Assembly: GCA_023105745.1 (NCBI GenBank)
Contig: JALGQZ010000009.1
Span: forward strand, 5,124,937-5,188,936
Reading direction: 5' to 3'
DNA from: Austropuccinia psidii
Taxonomy: Eukaryota > Basidiomycota > Pucciniomycetes > Pucciniales > Sphaerophragmiaceae
DNA: 64,000 nt
Shown one piece after another: positions 32,985 through 45,478 of this stretch. Under the pieces are notes generated by a model. It worked only from the letters and a program-made list of their open reading frames with translations, had not been told where the DNA came from and did not search any database. Position numbers and translations under genes: made by a program. The stretch's first letter is position 1; each line of letters starts with the position of its first letter.

Positions 32985-35178
32985 TGTAAGGTTTGTCTAT
33001 GAAACTCTTGATAATAGTAACAATATCAAGAGTACTATGACTGTCCTCAGTAGAAAAATATAATATAATGAAATATTATAACCACAAATTTAAATATAAT
33101 TATTAAAAATAATTATATAAAAAAAATAAATTTAATTATTATTATAAAAATATAATAATAAAAAAAAATATAATAATTATAATAAATTATAATTATTCTA
33201 TTATTGTTATAGTCACTGACAATTATAACAATAAGAAGTGTAAAGCTCTTAATGAGACAATTACACGTGGAAAATATAAATATTTAACCACTTATAAATA
33301 ATATAAATATTATTTATAAAAAGAATTAAACACACACTGTGCAGAAATAATTCTTTATAGAATAAAATTCTATATAAAAAAACTAATAATAGATAAAAAA
33401 AATATAGAACTCTTAAAGAAAACTTACTTATAATATTTATTTAATACAACAAGTTATAAAACAACAGTTATTATATTAAATAATGATTATAAGTTAAAAA
33501 CACGCTAAAAATCAATAAAATCAAAGATAAAACAACTTTTTATACTAAAATCTATGATTAAAGAGTTTTTGAGAGGAATTTGTGGATTTTAAAAGATATT
33601 TAAGATGATAATTTTATATAATAAAATTTATTATAGATGATTACAACAATAATCTGAATTCTATGACTTCAATTCTTTAATTTAATAAATAAAGAATAAA
33701 AATAACTTAAGAATTACTTTTAATAATAAGATTTTATATTTAATAAAACTTTACCTGTTTAAATGTCTAATATGATTGGATTGATTATGAATTATGGACA
33801 AAAACAGTGATGAAAAGACTCTTTTTATGTCTACAGAGCAGCTCTCATGATTCATAATGGATGTAGAGGGCGTGCTCAGGTCAAAACTGAAAAACCATGC
33901 TTAAAAATTAAGTTCTTAACTTAAGGCAACTTATTTTTACTTCCAATTTAAAGTTACCAGTGTTATTCTTAACTCCAAGTAACTTTAATCCTCATTTAGT
34001 TTAATTATTTTAAGTTTTAATATAAAATAAGTTTATTTATATTAAAGTTCATCATATGAACAACTTAAAATTAGAGTTTCAAGCAGAAATCTTTTAAACT
34101 CAATTTTTAATTAATTTTTGAAGAAATCATAATTTTCTTTAAGCTTAATTAAAAAAGTAATTTTCCAGGCTAATTACCCAGGAAACTTATTAATAAAAGA
34201 TACTTAAAATTTAATTTATATATTGATAATATTAAATTCTAAGCTGTGTGAAATTTTCAAGCAAATCCATTAAGATTTGGATTTTTAATGAATTTTTGAA
34301 GTTATTACTATTTTTCCACGTAAAATAGCAATACACACAAAACCTTAAGTTTTGATAAGGTTTTGATGATTGAAACCTTAAAGTTTTAAGCTTATTTAAG
34401 CTTTTTAAGCTTGATTAAGCTTTGACAGTTCTTAAAACCTTGATTCCAAGCCTGCTTATTGGGATTTACCCTCTTGGCAGCTTGAAATTCCTGTCCAATT
34501 TAGGATAAAACCAGTTTAAACCTTAAGGTTGGATCAAAGTCTAATCTTAAAGTTTAAATAAGGTTGAAAATCCTCCAATACAGGTGGACAACCTTAATTG
34601 AATCCTTGCAGATCCAAAAAGTTGGGTACCCCAGCTCTATTTGGTCTTTTTCCTTTGTCCCACCTTTTTGCGTGGATTTTGCCCTTTTATTTATTTAAAG
34701 CCATACTATGGCCTTAAACCCTTTTAAATTGAGCTCACGCAGGATTTACATTCTGTATGGCAAATCCTTAGCCAATTCAGTAAATATACACCACACCTCA
34801 ATTTTAACTAAAATTTTGGTAAAGTTGCATAAACCTTATGTAACTTTAAATTTAAGCTTAATTAAGCTTAAATTTAACAATTTTAAAAAAATGTTAAAAA
34901 AGTTACATTAGTACTGTGAGATTCTTAAATCTTCTAATAACACAAGAAATAAGTGTTTTTGGGTATAACACCCTATGGGTGTACCCTAGGTTATTTTTGG
35001 TGTAGAATCCAAAAATGACATAATAATTATAACTTTGTTTATCCAAAAAAAAGTTATACTTATTTTTTATTATTTTTTATTTTAAATTCAACTAAAAAGT
35101 CTGTTTAAGACAAATTTAATTGTTTATAAAATCATTTGTGGCCTTATGGGTATGTTAAACATACCTCACAGGCTCACA
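32985..35178 (-). repeat. Rt5 3' LTR (left copy), 2194 bp
   Basis: Plus reading TGTAAGGTTTGTC...CACAGGCTCACA. Very AT-rich with runs of ATTATT. Essentially identical to 41799-43992. The 67-codon frame at 34708-34911 recurs in the other copy and is probably fortuitous. Confidence 0.95.
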
Positions 35179-35205
35179 TTCCCTACCACCAAAAAAAATT
35201 GTACC
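35179..35205 (-). promoter_or_regulatory. Rt5 polypurine tract region
   Basis: On the minus strand a T-run is followed by GGTGGTAGGGAA directly before the 3' LTR. It is less purine-pure than in Rt3 and Rt6. Confidence 0.55.
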
Positions 35206-35313
35206 ACAATTTTCCTTTGTAGTATACCCCCAAGTTATTTGGGGGGGGTATAATCCACTGTCCAACCTCTCTACTTATACTGTTCAAGTATGTAAAGCAC
35301 ACAATTCAAACTT

Positions 35314-38300
35314 TTATTGAGGAATTGGTCTTCTCTCATGTCTGAATCTTCTGAGAAACTTTTGGGAATCAGGTAGCTTACTTTCTTCAACCCACTCATC
35401 TTCATGTTGTGGATTTCTGTACCTGACTAAGTATTCTCTTTCATTTTTACCCCTAAGTCTCCTTTCTTTTAAGACCTTCAGTACTTTCTTTTCCTCACTT
35501 GGTTCAAGTGGGGGTACTTCTAAGGGTGTTTCATTTCTCAAAGGAAATAATTCCTTATCACTTGATGTGTAATGCTTTACAAGACTGACGGGGAAAGTTG
35601 GGTGTTTGTTTTCTAACTCTCCTGACAGTTCTACTTGTACTGCATTTGTCCCATGGAGGGCTTTAATAATAAATGGTCCTGCAAAGGAATCTTTCAATTT
35701 CTTTGGACCTTTAATATTATTAAAGTTCAAGGTTGAAACTAGTATTAAGTCCCCTACTTTGAATTCTGGTGTCTTATGACTTTTATCCCATTTCTGCTTA
35801 GCATATTCAAAGGCATCATTCATGCTTTGATTTGCATGATGTCTCACTTTATCAAGCAGCAGCTTAAAGCTTGAAGCAGTTGGATGAATGTCAACCAAAT
35901 CTTTTTTCAAAGTATCAACTGGAAGTTTGGGGTTCCATCCTTTTTCCAACATTGCAGGAGTCTTTCCTGTTGAAGCATGGATGGAGGTCTTGTAGGCTAA
36001 TTCCAATGCTGGTATAAGAGTACACCAATCATGGGTAAAGCCATCAGAATCTTTAAACTCCAGGCCATAAGCACAAGATCTTCTGATCATGTCCTCAAGG
36101 GTTTGAATCATTCTTTCTGCCAGTCCATCTGTTTGTGGATGGTAGGCTGTTGAAAATGATAATTTTGTACCCAAAAGCTTATGTAGATTAGTCCATAAGG
36201 CTGATGTGAATTTTGGGTCTCTATCACTAATGATATTTTTAGAGAGACCAGTATGGGATATGACTCTGTTCCAAATTAGAAGAGCTGTATCCATAGCTGT
36301 GTCATCTTTATGGCATGGTAAAAAGATTGGTGTTTTGCTATATCTGTCCACAATAACAAGACATGCATTGTAACTTTTATCACCTCCAGGTGGTAAAGCA
36401 GTTACCCAATCCATGTGAACCACTTCCCATGGGGTACTTGGTTCTTGTATATGGATCATTAAACCAAACCTTTTACCAGTAGCTTTATTGGCTTTCTGGC
36501 ATCTATCACAACTATGACAGTACTCAATGACATCTTTTCTCCAAGATGGCCACCAGGCACATGTCTTAATTCTTTCCATTGTTCTGTCTTCAGACAGATG
36601 TCCAGAATAAATGTTATCATGGCATTCTAGTAGTATTGTGTTAATCAACATTCTACTACATAGGACCATGACACATGTGTGTTTAGATCTATGATATAGT
36701 ATACCATCAAACAAATGAAATCTTCCATTATCATAAGATGTTTTCCAAATATCATCCAGAGAATTAGCCAAGGCTACATCTTTACAATCTTTGTCAAGTA
36801 GAGCAGTAAGAATATGACAATTCTTATCTTGTCTGTAGCTTTCTCTAACCTCTTCAAAGAATTCTGTTCCAACATCTGTGATATTGATTCCTTCAATTGG
36901 GATTTGAGGTTCTGCACTTGTAGGAACATAGGCAGGATTATCAGGTGTATTGGGTAATGCCCATCTACTTAAGCCATCAGCATTCTTATGAATATTTCCA
37001 GCTTTATGTACTATGGTCATGTTGCCTCTATACTCCTGTATAGCAATCTGCCATCTTAACATGTGTCTGTTTGGGGTCTTCATGTTAAGAAGTGATTTTA
37101 CTGCATTACAATCAGTAATTACTTCAAACACACTACCATCAAGATAATAATGAAGTTTTTCCAGAGCCCAAACAAGGCAAAGGCACTCCATTTGGCTAGC
37201 TCCATATCTTGCCTCAGTAGGTTTAATTTGTCTTGAAATAAAACAAACTGGACCTTCATAAGGTTTGTCATTGACAATTTGAACTTGATGAAGAGCAGCT
37301 CCTAAACCATCACCACATGCATCAATATACAGCTTAAAAGGAAGTTTCCAGTCTGGCATCAATAATAATGGTGCATTGGTCAAGGCATACTTGATTTTAT
37401 CATATGCTTGAATTCTCTCCTGTGTCATTTCAAAAACAGTTTGTTGATCACAAATTCTGTATAATGATCTGGCATGGATTGCAAAATCTTTAAGGTGTTG
37501 CCTGTAATAGCTGGCAAATCCTAAGAAAGACATCATCTCTTTTTTGTTCTGGGGCATTTGTTTCAGTAAAACTGCAGCCACTTTGTTTTTGTCAACACCA
37601 AGGCTTAGTCCTGATACTACATGTCCCAGAGCTTTCAACTCATGAAACCCAAAATTACATTTTTTAAGAGAAATTTTCATGTTCACTTGTAGAATTTTCT
37701 TAAGTACTAATGAAAGTCTCTCTAAATGTGATTGCCAGGTTTCTGAACAAATGATAATGTCATCAATATAAATGATTAACCATCCCTCTGATAATTCATG
37801 TGGGAATATGGTATTCATCATTCTTTGATAATGAGAGGGTGCATTTTTAATACCAAAAGGCATCCTCAAATATTCATAAATACCACAATGAGCTATTATT
37901 CTCAATAATTTCCTTGCATGAGGTGTTAAAACATTCTGATGGAAGCCTTTAAGAGCATCCATGGAAGTAATAAACTTTGCTTTGGATAATTGAGTCAAAG
38001 TCTCATGGATTCTAGGGATTGGATACCTGTCTGGAATAGTATAGGTGTTCAATGCCCTAAAATCCCCAACCATCCTTGACTTATCATTATGCCAAGTAAT
38101 GATTACTGGAGTTGTGACTTCCACTTCCTCATTGTGTCCAACTTTTCTAAGAACTCCCAGTTTCATTAGTTCATGAATATGACTTTCTAATGCTTCTCTA
38201 GCCCTAGGGCTAGCTGGGTAAGCTGGTCTTCTTAATAGTGGGGGATAAGGTCTCTCCACGTTAAGCATGATATCCACTTCATGGCCTTTTATAGCCCCAA

Positions 38301-41082
38301 GTGGTTCATCATCAGAAGCAAAGGCTTTTTGAAATTGAAACAAAATTTCAATAAGTTCTTCCTTCATTTCTGGTGTTAATTCAGGACTAATTTGTGCTTC
38401 ACTTAATTGATCTGACACAAATTTTTCTTTATTAACATTTTTTACTTGTTGAATGACAGTAATTTCTTTTCTTTCTGGAGAAAAAGCAAATTTTTGCCTT
38501 TTATTTTCCCCTATAGTGAAATATCTGTCCTTATAATTATTAATATCAATACCATAGATATTGAGATAATCATTCCCAAGTATAAAGTGTTGTGAAGTAC
38601 AATTATTCATAACAACAAATTCAGCTTTCAATCTCATACTTCCTGCAGGGTGAGGAAATATTATTGTAGCTTCAAATATACCCAAAGGATGCATATTCTG
38701 GCTAGCACTGCTGAATTTTACACCTTCAATTGGCATCAACTTGTCTTGCCAATTGGTATAAATTTTGTCAAGATAATCTTTCCCAACACAAGTGCAAAAA
38801 GCACCTGAGTCAAGATGTATCTTGGCTTCTGTGTTATTTATCACAATATTAGTGATACAAGATGACCCAGCTGTATAACCTTTACCTCTGGCAGGTTTGG
38901 GTTTTTGCATTCTGGCATCTTGCACATGTATGAGATCCATACATTCATCACTGTACTGTGGTAAGTGAGTATGTACCTCAGTGACCTCAAAAGAAACATT
39001 AATATTCTCTATACTAAGCTCTTCTGATGTTTCTTCTTCTTCTGAAGGTTCAGAATCACTTTCATGTAAAGCTACCTCAGTTTCTTTTGTGTCTTCCGCT
39101 TTTTCTACACTTATCTCATTGACTCTTGTCTTTTTTGGACAAGTGTTTGCTAAATGAGATGTGCTTCCACATTTATGACATTTCAAAGGAGGTCTGTCAT
39201 GTGGTTTATTTGGTTTTGAAATTGGTTTCCCACTAGTCTTGTTGTCTATTGGGGGTTTATACCAATTTCTTCCAATTTTTGTTCTAGTAGTGATATCCTC
39301 CATAGCATTGATATAATCTTCTGTAGAGCAAGGCTCAATACATCTGCTTCTTATAGCATGCACAAGGTCACCACCACACTTTCTTAATATCCTTTTATGT
39401 ACCATTGGTTCAGACATATCAGGATGAAGGGCAGTTAATCTGTCCTTCTGTTTAAGAAACCAAGTCATGGGCCTGTCCCTCTCAATATTAAAAATGGCTT
39501 CCTCAAAAGAATTTTCCATTCTAAATCTCCAGGAATCATTTGCCCATTTGGAAATAACTTGTTCTTTCCACCAAGGCCAGGAATGTTTTCCATGGTCTTG
39601 TCTCATTTTATAATACCATTTCTTAGCTGATTTGGTAAATAATGAGTGTAATCTGGCACTTATGTATTCATCTGGTATGTTAAAGTCTTCTTTGAACATA
39701 TCAATTGTTTTCATAAATTCCATATGATTATATTCTCCTTCACCGCTGAAGGTTGGCCATTCCTCTAATCTTGGAATGTCTTTGTAATTGCAAGCAGTTT
39801 CCACAACATTACTTGAAATTGTATGATGTAAATCATTATTCAAGTTAAGATCATTTCTGTCAAGAAATGGTGTGGATTGCCTTGGCAATTCATTTTTTAG
39901 TGATATATTATTAATACTTGATTGAATATCTTCTTTCAATTCAAGTCTTGCTTTATCACTTTTTTCCAATTGTTCTTGAAAAAGAGCTGCATTGTGGCCA
40001 GTTGAATTTTCCAAGTTTTGAACTTGTATTTTCAATTCTCTTAACTGTCCAGTTATAAAAGAAATTGAATTCTCATCTGGTTGATTGAGTAAGGTAACTT
40101 TATGCTCAAGTCTTTCACAAATTTGCGTCAAAGACAAAATATTTGCCTTATTAACATTTTCAAGGCCAATAATGGTTTTTTGTTGGTCTTTAACTTGTAC
40201 TATCTCATTGCCCAGCTTTTGTTGGACATGATCAAATGCTTTAAATTTTGCCATAATTTCTTTATTACAAGACTCAAAGTAAGTTACAAGCTTTACAGGG
40301 TCTATTTCTTTGGAAAGGATTGGTTCAATCTTTCCTCCTCCTTGTTTTTGAATTCCATCAAAGTTCTTGCCATATTGAACACATTGTCCATGGCTGTCTT
40401 TTCCTTCTTTGGAATTCTGTAATTCTGAGGGTAGGGCTTGTTCCACTTGGGCTTTGCCTTTCCCTTTGCCTTTTGCTTGCCCTTCTGGTTGGTCTTTGGA
40501 GCTTGCTTGGGCTTGTTTGGCACTTGTTGAGGCGGATTTTTGCTGGTGGATGCTTGAGGAGCTTCCACTGGGCTGTTGTCCTTGCCTTGAGCCAATTTCT
40601 TCTTCTGATCTTCTGACAACATGCTTTGGTTTTTCAACCAAGCTTTTATCTGTTGGACTTGTCCTTTGACAGACATTGGTGTCCAACCCAGTAGAAGATC
40701 TTCTGTCTTTTCTGGCCCCATGAACTTCTTCACTTGAAGATAAGAGTTCATGGTGCCTATCCAAAGACTTGGAAGGAGTTCCCACTCTTGTTGTTTTGAC
40801 GCCAGGAACCAGTTTTTCCATTGGGATTGATAAATTTCCACAGTTGCCTGTTGGAAATGGTTCAGGTCTAACAGCAATAGCAGTTATGTCAGCTTCTGGA
40901 CTCTCAATAAGAGGTTCAAAGGTGCTGGCTAACCTTTGGGAACTGGTGGAAGTTCTGGCATCCTCCATTTGTGCCTCTCCTCTGGGAGGACATTCTTGCC
41001 TTTTGGATTTATGGCTGGAATGTCCTGGTCCAGATCCATTTGATTGGATGGAGTAGTTGCTTCCACTTCTAGTAGGAGTCAT
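35314..41082 (-). CDS. Gag-Pol polyprotein of Rt5, full length
   Basis: An uninterrupted 1922-codon frame from ATG 41082. Parts in order: an S/Q/K-rich disordered N-terminus (overlapping ORFx), a coiled coil around 260-400, the capsid domain ([17 protein letters not shown]..; WPWW), the zinc knuckle [14 protein letters not shown], the protease LDSGAF (D758), RT YIDD (1105-1108), RNase H ([13 protein letters not shown]), the integrase zinc site (H-x6-H...CDRC), the DD35E triad D1558, D1620 and E1656, and a C-terminal chromodomain-like segment ([15 protein letters not shown]). There is no gag/pol frameshift or stop, so Gag and Pol are one polyprotein. All catalytic residues are present, so it is probably functional. 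The ATG is inside the predicted ORF1/ORFx intron. Confidence 0.96.
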   Translation of the reverse strand: MTPTRSGSNYSIQSNGSGPGHSSHKSKRQECPPRGEAQMEDARTSTSSQRLASTFEPLIESPEADITAIAVRPEPFPTGNCGNLSIPMEKLVPGVKTTRVGTPSKSLDRHHELLSSSEEVHGARKDRRSSTGLDTNVCQRTSPTDKSLVEKPKHVVRRSEEEIGSRQGQQPSGSSSSIHQQKSASTSAKQAQASSKDQPEGQAKGKGKGKAQVEQALPSELQNSKEGKDSHGQCVQYGKNFDGIQKQGGGKIEPILSKEIDPVKLVTYFESCNKEIMAKFKAFDHVQQKLGNEIVQVKDQQKTIIGLENVNKANILSLTQICERLEHKVTLLNQPDENSISFITGQLRELKIQVQNLENSTGHNAALFQEQLEKSDKARLELKEDIQSSINNISLKNELPRQSTPFLDRNDLNLNNDLHHTISSNVVETACNYKDIPRLEEWPTFSGEGEYNHMEFMKTIDMFKEDFNIPDEYISARLHSLFTKSAKKWYYKMRQDHGKHSWPWWKEQVISKWANDSWRFRMENSFEEAIFNIERDRPMTWFLKQKDRLTALHPDMSEPMVHKRILRKCGGDLVHAIRSRCIEPCSTEDYINAMEDITTRTKIGRNWYKPPIDNKTSGKPISKPNKPHDRPPLKCHKCGSTSHLANTCPKKTRVNEISVEKAEDTKETEVALHESDSEPSEEEETSEELSIENINVSFEVTEVHTHLPQYSDECMDLIHVQDARMQKPKPARGKGYTAGSSCITNIVINNTEAKIHLDSGAFCTCVGKDYLDKIYTNWQDKLMPIEGVKFSSASQNMHPLGIFEATIIFPHPAGSMRLKAEFVVMNNCTSQHFILGNDYLNIYGIDINNYKDRYFTIGENKRQKFAFSPERKEITVIQQVKNVNKEKFVSDQLSEAQISPELTPEMKEELIEILFQFQKAFASDDEPLGAIKGHEVDIMLNVERPYPPLLRRPAYPASPRAREALESHIHELMKLGVLRKVGHNEEVEVTTPVIITWHNDKSRMVGDFRALNTYTIPDRYPIPRIHETLTQLSKAKFITSMDALKGFHQNVLTPHARKLLRIIAHCGIYEYLRMPFGIKNAPSHYQRMMNTIFPHELSEGWLIIYIDDIIICSETWQSHLERLSLVLKKILQVNMKISLKKCNFGFHELKALGHVVSGLSLGVDKNKVAAVLLKQMPQNKKEMMSFLGFASYYRQHLKDFAIHARSLYRICDQQTVFEMTQERIQAYDKIKYALTNAPLLLMPDWKLPFKLYIDACGDGLGAALHQVQIVNDKPYEGPVCFISRQIKPTEARYGASQMECLCLVWALEKLHYYLDGSVFEVITDCNAVKSLLNMKTPNRHMLRWQIAIQEYRGNMTIVHKAGNIHKNADGLSRWALPNTPDNPAYVPTSAEPQIPIEGINITDVGTEFFEEVRESYRQDKNCHILTALLDKDCKDVALANSLDDIWKTSYDNGRFHLFDGILYHRSKHTCVMVLCSRMLINTILLECHDNIYSGHLSEDRTMERIKTCAWWPSWRKDVIEYCHSCDRCQKANKATGKRFGLMIHIQEPSTPWEVVHMDWVTALPPGGDKSYNACLVIVDRYSKTPIFLPCHKDDTAMDTALLIWNRVISHTGLSKNIISDRDPKFTSALWTNLHKLLGTKLSFSTAYHPQTDGLAERMIQTLEDMIRRSCAYGLEFKDSDGFTHDWCTLIPALELAYKTSIHASTGKTPAMLEKGWNPKLPVDTLKKDLVDIHPTASSFKLLLDKVRHHANQSMNDAFEYAKQKWDKSHKTPEFKVGDLILVSTLNFNNIKGPKKLKDSFAGPFIIKALHGTNAVQVELSGELENKHPTFPVSLVKHYTSSDKELFPLRNETPLEVPPLEPSEEKKVLKVLKERRLRGKNEREYLVRYRNPQHEDEWVEESKLPDSQKFLRRFRHERRPIPQ
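40302..41068 (-). CDS. ORFx of Rt5 (alternative frame over gag)
   Basis: The frame following the predicted splice junction encodes 44 residues to a TAG (40929-40931), has a TAA at 40884-40886, and is then open for 191 codons to 40302. The long part has the ORFx plan: a helical block (..[36 protein letters not shown]), a P/K-rich basic linker and a C-terminal helix ([22 protein letters not shown]). Both stops would be removed by a possible 66-nt intron (40868-40933, AAAG|GTTAGC to GCTGTTAG|ACC) that keeps the frame. As Rt5 is otherwise intact, such an intron is more likely than decay, but this is an inference. Confidence 0.55.
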
Positions 41083-41130
41083 TTCACGTCAATTTTAATA
41101 AAAATTAGAGTAAAAGTGGATTGAATTCAC
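41069..41130 (-). other. Predicted ORF1/ORFx intron of Rt5 (62 nt), contains the Gag-Pol ATG
   Basis: Donor GCAG|GTGAAT, branch candidate TTGAC, acceptor CCTACTAG|AAGTGG. It is phase 1 into the ORFx frame. The Gag-Pol ATG (41082) lies 14 nt before the acceptor, as in Rt4. An alternative donor AAAG|GTCCTG 9 nt upstream has the same phase. Confidence 0.55.
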
Positions 41131-41247
41131 CTGCAGGACCTTTAAAGGGCTCTTTGGTTATTAAACCCCTTGGTGCTGGGCTGGTTTGAATTTCAATACT
41201 TGACTCTGAGGCTTCAGAGTCTGAAGAACTTTCTCTGATGGAAGACA
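41105..41247 (-). CDS. ORF1 of Rt5 (short leader ORF)
   Basis: After an acceptor TTTTCTCTAG|TGTCTTCC the frame reads 47 codons to TAA, S/E-rich and then ..ITKEPFKGPAGEF. The last part aligns with HKFVQGPAKGK of Rt3 ORF1. A start would again need an exon ending in A joined to TG. I could not pick the upstream donor with confidence (candidates are A|GTATAA and A|GTGACT). The stop is 22 nt before the Gag-Pol ATG. Confidence 0.45.
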
Positions 41248-41783
41248 CTAGAGAAAATTTAAAAATATAAGTTATTTTATCAAATAATAAAAATAACTTA
41301 TAAACTCAACTTATTGAATAAAGTTGTTTTTATGTAATTTATGGCAAATTACGTCAAAAATAAAGAAAAATGTCTAAGATAAAAAGAAAAAATGTTTTTA
41401 GTAAAGATTTTTATTTTTAAAGATTTTTTATTTGATTTATTATTTTCTTTAAAGAAATAATAATTATGCAATTAACAAGTTAATTAATCAAAATTATATT
41501 ATTATTCACTTTATACTAGAATAACTCAAAGAATAAATTTCAAGTCTGTGATGTGAAAAAGCCACTAGTTAGACAAAAGAAATTTATTCCAAGTCACTCA
41601 ATAGTATATTGTTTCAAACAATATTCTTAAGAAAAAATAACTTTATTAATATTATAAAGATTATTTATAATGGATAAGTCCCAAAAAAGCCAATATTAAG
41701 ACAAATATGGCAATTTTACGTCAAAAAACAGTAAAATAAGGTCTAGAATATGATTTATGTCCCAAAAATTGGTTTAAAATCCC

Positions 41784-41796
41784 GGCCAGGCCCCCA
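41784..41796 (-). promoter_or_regulatory. Rt5 primer binding site
   Basis: Minus strand TGGGGGCCTGGCC, 2 nt from the 5' LTR. Confidence 0.7.
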
Positions 41797-41798
41797 AA

Positions 41799-43992
41799 TG
41801 TAAGGTTTGTCTATGAAACTCTTGATAATAGTAACAATATCAAGAGTACTATGACTGTCCTCAGTAGAAAAATATAATATAATGAAATATTATAACCACA
41901 AATTTAAATATAATTATTAAAAATAATTATATAAAAAAAATAAATTTAATTATTATTATAAAAATATAATAATAAAAAAAAATATAATAATTATAATAAA
42001 TTATAATTATTCTATTATTGTTATAGTCACTGACAATTATAACAATAAGAAGTGTAAAGCTCTTAATGAGACAATTACACGTGGAAAATATAAATATTTA
42101 ACCACTTATAAATAATATAAATATTATTTATAAAAAGAATTAAACACACACTGTGCAGAAATAATTCTTTATAGAATAAAATTCTATATAAAAAAACTAA
42201 TAATAGATAAAAAAAATATAGAACTCTTAAAGAAAACTTACTTATAATATTTATTTAATACAACAAGTTATAAAACAACAGTTATTATATTAAATAATGA
42301 TTATAAGTTAAAAACACGCTAAAAATCAATAAAATCAAAGATAAAACAACTTTTTATACTAAAATTTATGATTAAAGAGTTTTTGAGAGGAATTTGTGGA
42401 TTTTAAAAGATATTTAAGATGATAATTTTATATAATAAAATTTATTATAGATGATTACAACAATAATCTGAATTCTATGACTTCAATTCTTTAATTTAAT
42501 AAATAAAGAATAAAAATAACTTAAGAATTACTTTTAATAATAAGATTTTATATTTAATAAAACTTTACCTGTTTAAATGTCTAATATGATTGGATTGATT
42601 ATGAATTATGGACAAAAACAGTGATGAAAAGACTCTTTTTATGTCTACAGAGCAGCTCTCATGATTCATAATGGATGTAGAGGGCGTGCTCAGGTCAAAA
42701 CTGAAAAACCATGCTTAAAAATTAAGTTCTTAACTTAAGGCAACTTATTTTTACTTCCAATTTAAAGTTACCAGTGTTATTCTTAACTCCAAGTAACTTT
42801 AATCCTCATTTAGTTTAATTATTTTAAGTTTTAATATAAAATAAGTTTATTTATATTAAAGTTCATCATATGAACAACTTAAAATTAGAGTTTCAAGCAG
42901 AAATCTTTTAAACTCAATTTTTAATTAATTTTTGAAGAAATCATAATTTTCTTTAAGCTTAATTAAAAAAGTAATTTTCCAGGCTAATTACCCAGGAAAC
43001 TTATTAATAAAAGATACTTAAAATTTAATTTATATATTGATAATATTAAATTCTAAGCTGTGTGAAATTTTCAAGCAAATCCATTAAGATTTGGATTTTT
43101 AATGAATTTTTGAAGTTATTACTATTTTTCCACGTAAAATAGCAATACACACAAAACCTTAAGTTTTGATAAGGTTTTGATGATTGAAACCTTAAAGTTT
43201 TAAGCTTATTTAAGCTTTTTAAGCTTGATTAAGCTTTGACAGTTCTTAAAACCTTGATTCCAAGCCTGCTTATTGGGATTTACCCTCTTGGCAGCTTGAA
43301 ATTCCTGTCCAATTTAGGATAAAACCAGTTTAAACCTTAAGGTTGGATCAAAGTCTAATCTTAAAGTTTAAATAAGGTTGAAAATCCTCCAATACAGGTG
43401 GACAACCTTAATTGAATCCTTGCAGATCCAAAAAGTTGGGTACCCCAGCTCTATTTGGTCTTTTTCCTTTGTCCCACCTTTTTGCGTGGATTTTGCCCTT
43501 TTATTTATTTAAAGCCATACTATGGCCTTAAACCCTTTTAAATTGAGCTCACGCAGGATTTACATTCTGTATGGCAAATCCTTAGCCAATTCAGTAAATA
43601 TACACCACACCTCAATTTTAACTAAAATTTTGGTAAAGTTGCATAAACCTTATGTAACTTTAAATTTAAGCTTAATTAAGCTTAAATTTAACAATTTTAA
43701 AAAAATGTTAAAAAAGTTACATTAGTACTGTGAGATTCTTAAATCTTCTAATAACACAAGAAATAAGTGTTTTTGGGTATAACACCCTATGGGTGTACCC
43801 TAGGTTATTTTTGGTGTAGAATCCAAAAATGACATAATAATTATAACTTTGTTTATCCAAAAAAAAGTTATACTTATTTTTTATTATTTTTTATTTTAAA
43901 TTCAACTAAAAAGTCTGTTTAAGACAAATTTAATTGTTTATAAAATCATTTGTGGCCTTATGGGTATGTTAAACATACCTCACAGGCTCACA
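41799..43992 (-). repeat. Rt5 5' LTR (right copy), 2194 bp
   Basis: Essentially identical to 32985-35178. On the minus strand it starts TGTGAGCCTGTGAGG and ends CAAACCTTACA. It is followed on the plus strand by TSD TACAG at 43993-43997. Confidence 0.95.
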
Positions 43993-44014
43993 TACAGTCA
44001 GAAAGTGCCATATT
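43993..44014 (+). other. 22-bp island of Rt4 gag between Rt5 and Rt6
   Basis: It contains TSD TACAG, 12 bp of Rt4, and TSD ATATT. In the Rt4 Gag frame it encodes the start of the zinc knuckle (V-R-K-C-H-I) and continues at 53706 with the rest (C-Q-S-T-T-H-L-A-N-T-C). This shows directly that both elements inserted into the knuckle. Confidence 0.9.
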
Positions 44015-45454
44015 TGTCAGGCTGAGTCTATGATAAGAGTAATAAAGTGTATTTACAACTTTTAACTATGACTGTGACACGGTATATAAAGGTTAAAAAG
44101 GTTTTATAAGAGTTGAAGATGGTTTTAATTTAATAATAAAAGGGCTTTACTATAGTAGATATAGTGGTGGTGAGCGCTGTTGAAAGCCCTGGGTGCAGCT
44201 TTACCTGTTGGGTTACAATAATAAAGACTACAATTATTAAGATTATAATAATACCTGATTATTACCCAAGAGTAAAACTGTTTTTGACAGTTTACTACGT
44301 AGGGTATTCAAGAGCAGGATGAGGAAAGGTCTTTGGCTGTGAAAAGCCCTCCTTTTATCCTGAAATTGGGGTGGAAAGGCTGCTAGACCTTTCCACGTAG
44401 AGGAAGTGAAGATTTTTCACTCTCTAGGACAGGCTTGTGGTTTGCAAACAGCCTGTATACCCTGTATTGGGCTCAGATGTGGTTTTGAAACCACATCTGA
44501 GCAGTTTTCACCAATACAGGGTGAAAATTTTCATCTGGGGACCTCACAGCCTGATTCTGACGTGTATGACGCGTAGAATGCTGTACAGAAGCTGTATGGG
44601 ACCCCAGTATTGACTGACATATGAGGTATTGAAGTAAAAACATGCTTCTTTGTCTATTTGACACCTCACATTCATGGTTATGGGGTGTTATCCCATGGTA
44701 AGGCTGTATATGACAGCTGGTGGGATTTTGACCTTAAAATGGTCATAACTCTGTCAGTTTTTGAGATATCAAGCTCAAAGTTGGTTCATTGAATAGCTCT
44801 ATATGAGCTCTACACAATGGTACCCAACTTGACATGGTTATCATTAAATATGACAAAGTTATCCCATGTACAAGTATTTTTGTACATTGGCGTGGTTTGG
44901 GCAAAAAGCTGTATTAAGCTTGTTTGGCCAATAACTTCTGTTGTAGTTGCGTTATGGGGAAATGGATGGCACCATCAGATAGCCCTGATTGTGCTCTTTC
45001 CAAAAAGACCCCACTTTAAGTATCTCACACTAAAACTGTAAAAGTTAGATGAGAGGTGAATGTTTTGTTCACCCTTATTTGGTCTGAATTTGACCATAAC
45101 TCAAGTAATACTGGTGCTAGCTCAGTTTGGCTGGTACCATTGGATAGCCCTGGCTTAGAGCTTCATTTTGAATACCCATTTGATGGGGTTAAGCCTCTCC
45201 TTCTAGATTTTAGATGAGAGGTGAAAATTAAGGTTTATGCTCAGCAATGACTTTGAGCAGGAATAACTTTGTTATTTCTTGTCCTATGGTGATGGGACTT
45301 GTATTTTCAGAAAGAGGTGAGTTTCCTCTTTCTTTTGATACCTTTTGAGCTAATTTGGCTCAGATCCATGTTTTGGTGGTATCTTGGCTATACCATTGAT
45401 TTATGGTGTATTGGCTGTCATGCTTGTGCTCTGGTTTTGAGTCACAGGCTGACA
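44015..45454 (-). repeat. Rt6 3' LTR (left copy), 1440 bp
   Basis: Plus reading TGTCAGGCTGAGTC...CACAGGCTGACA. Near-identical to 52261-53700. Confidence 0.95.
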
Positions 45455-45473
45455 TACCCTCCCTCTAAAAAAG
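45455..45473 (-). promoter_or_regulatory. Rt6 polypurine tract
   Basis: Minus strand T-run then AGAGGGAGGGTA abutting the 3' LTR, the same as Rt1. Confidence 0.78.
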
Positions 45474-45478
45474 GCTCA

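Larger units (their letters stand above)
32985..43992 (-). mobile_element. Rt5: complete, apparently intact Ty3/gypsy element in Rt4
   Basis: An 11,008-bp minus-strand element with two LTRs of 2194 bp each, a perfect TSD TACAG, primer site, polypurine tract and a single 1922-codon Gag-Pol. By eye the LTR pair differs at only one base (C at 33552, T at 42366), which implies a very recent insertion. It sits in the Gag zinc-knuckle codons of Rt4, 12 bp of Rt4 sequence away from the Rt6 TSD. Confidence 0.95.

Noticed and set aside
34708..34911. 67-codon frame in the Rt5 LTR, repeated at 43522-43725
   Set aside because: Same reason: LTR duplication makes it appear conserved. It runs opposite to the element's transcription.
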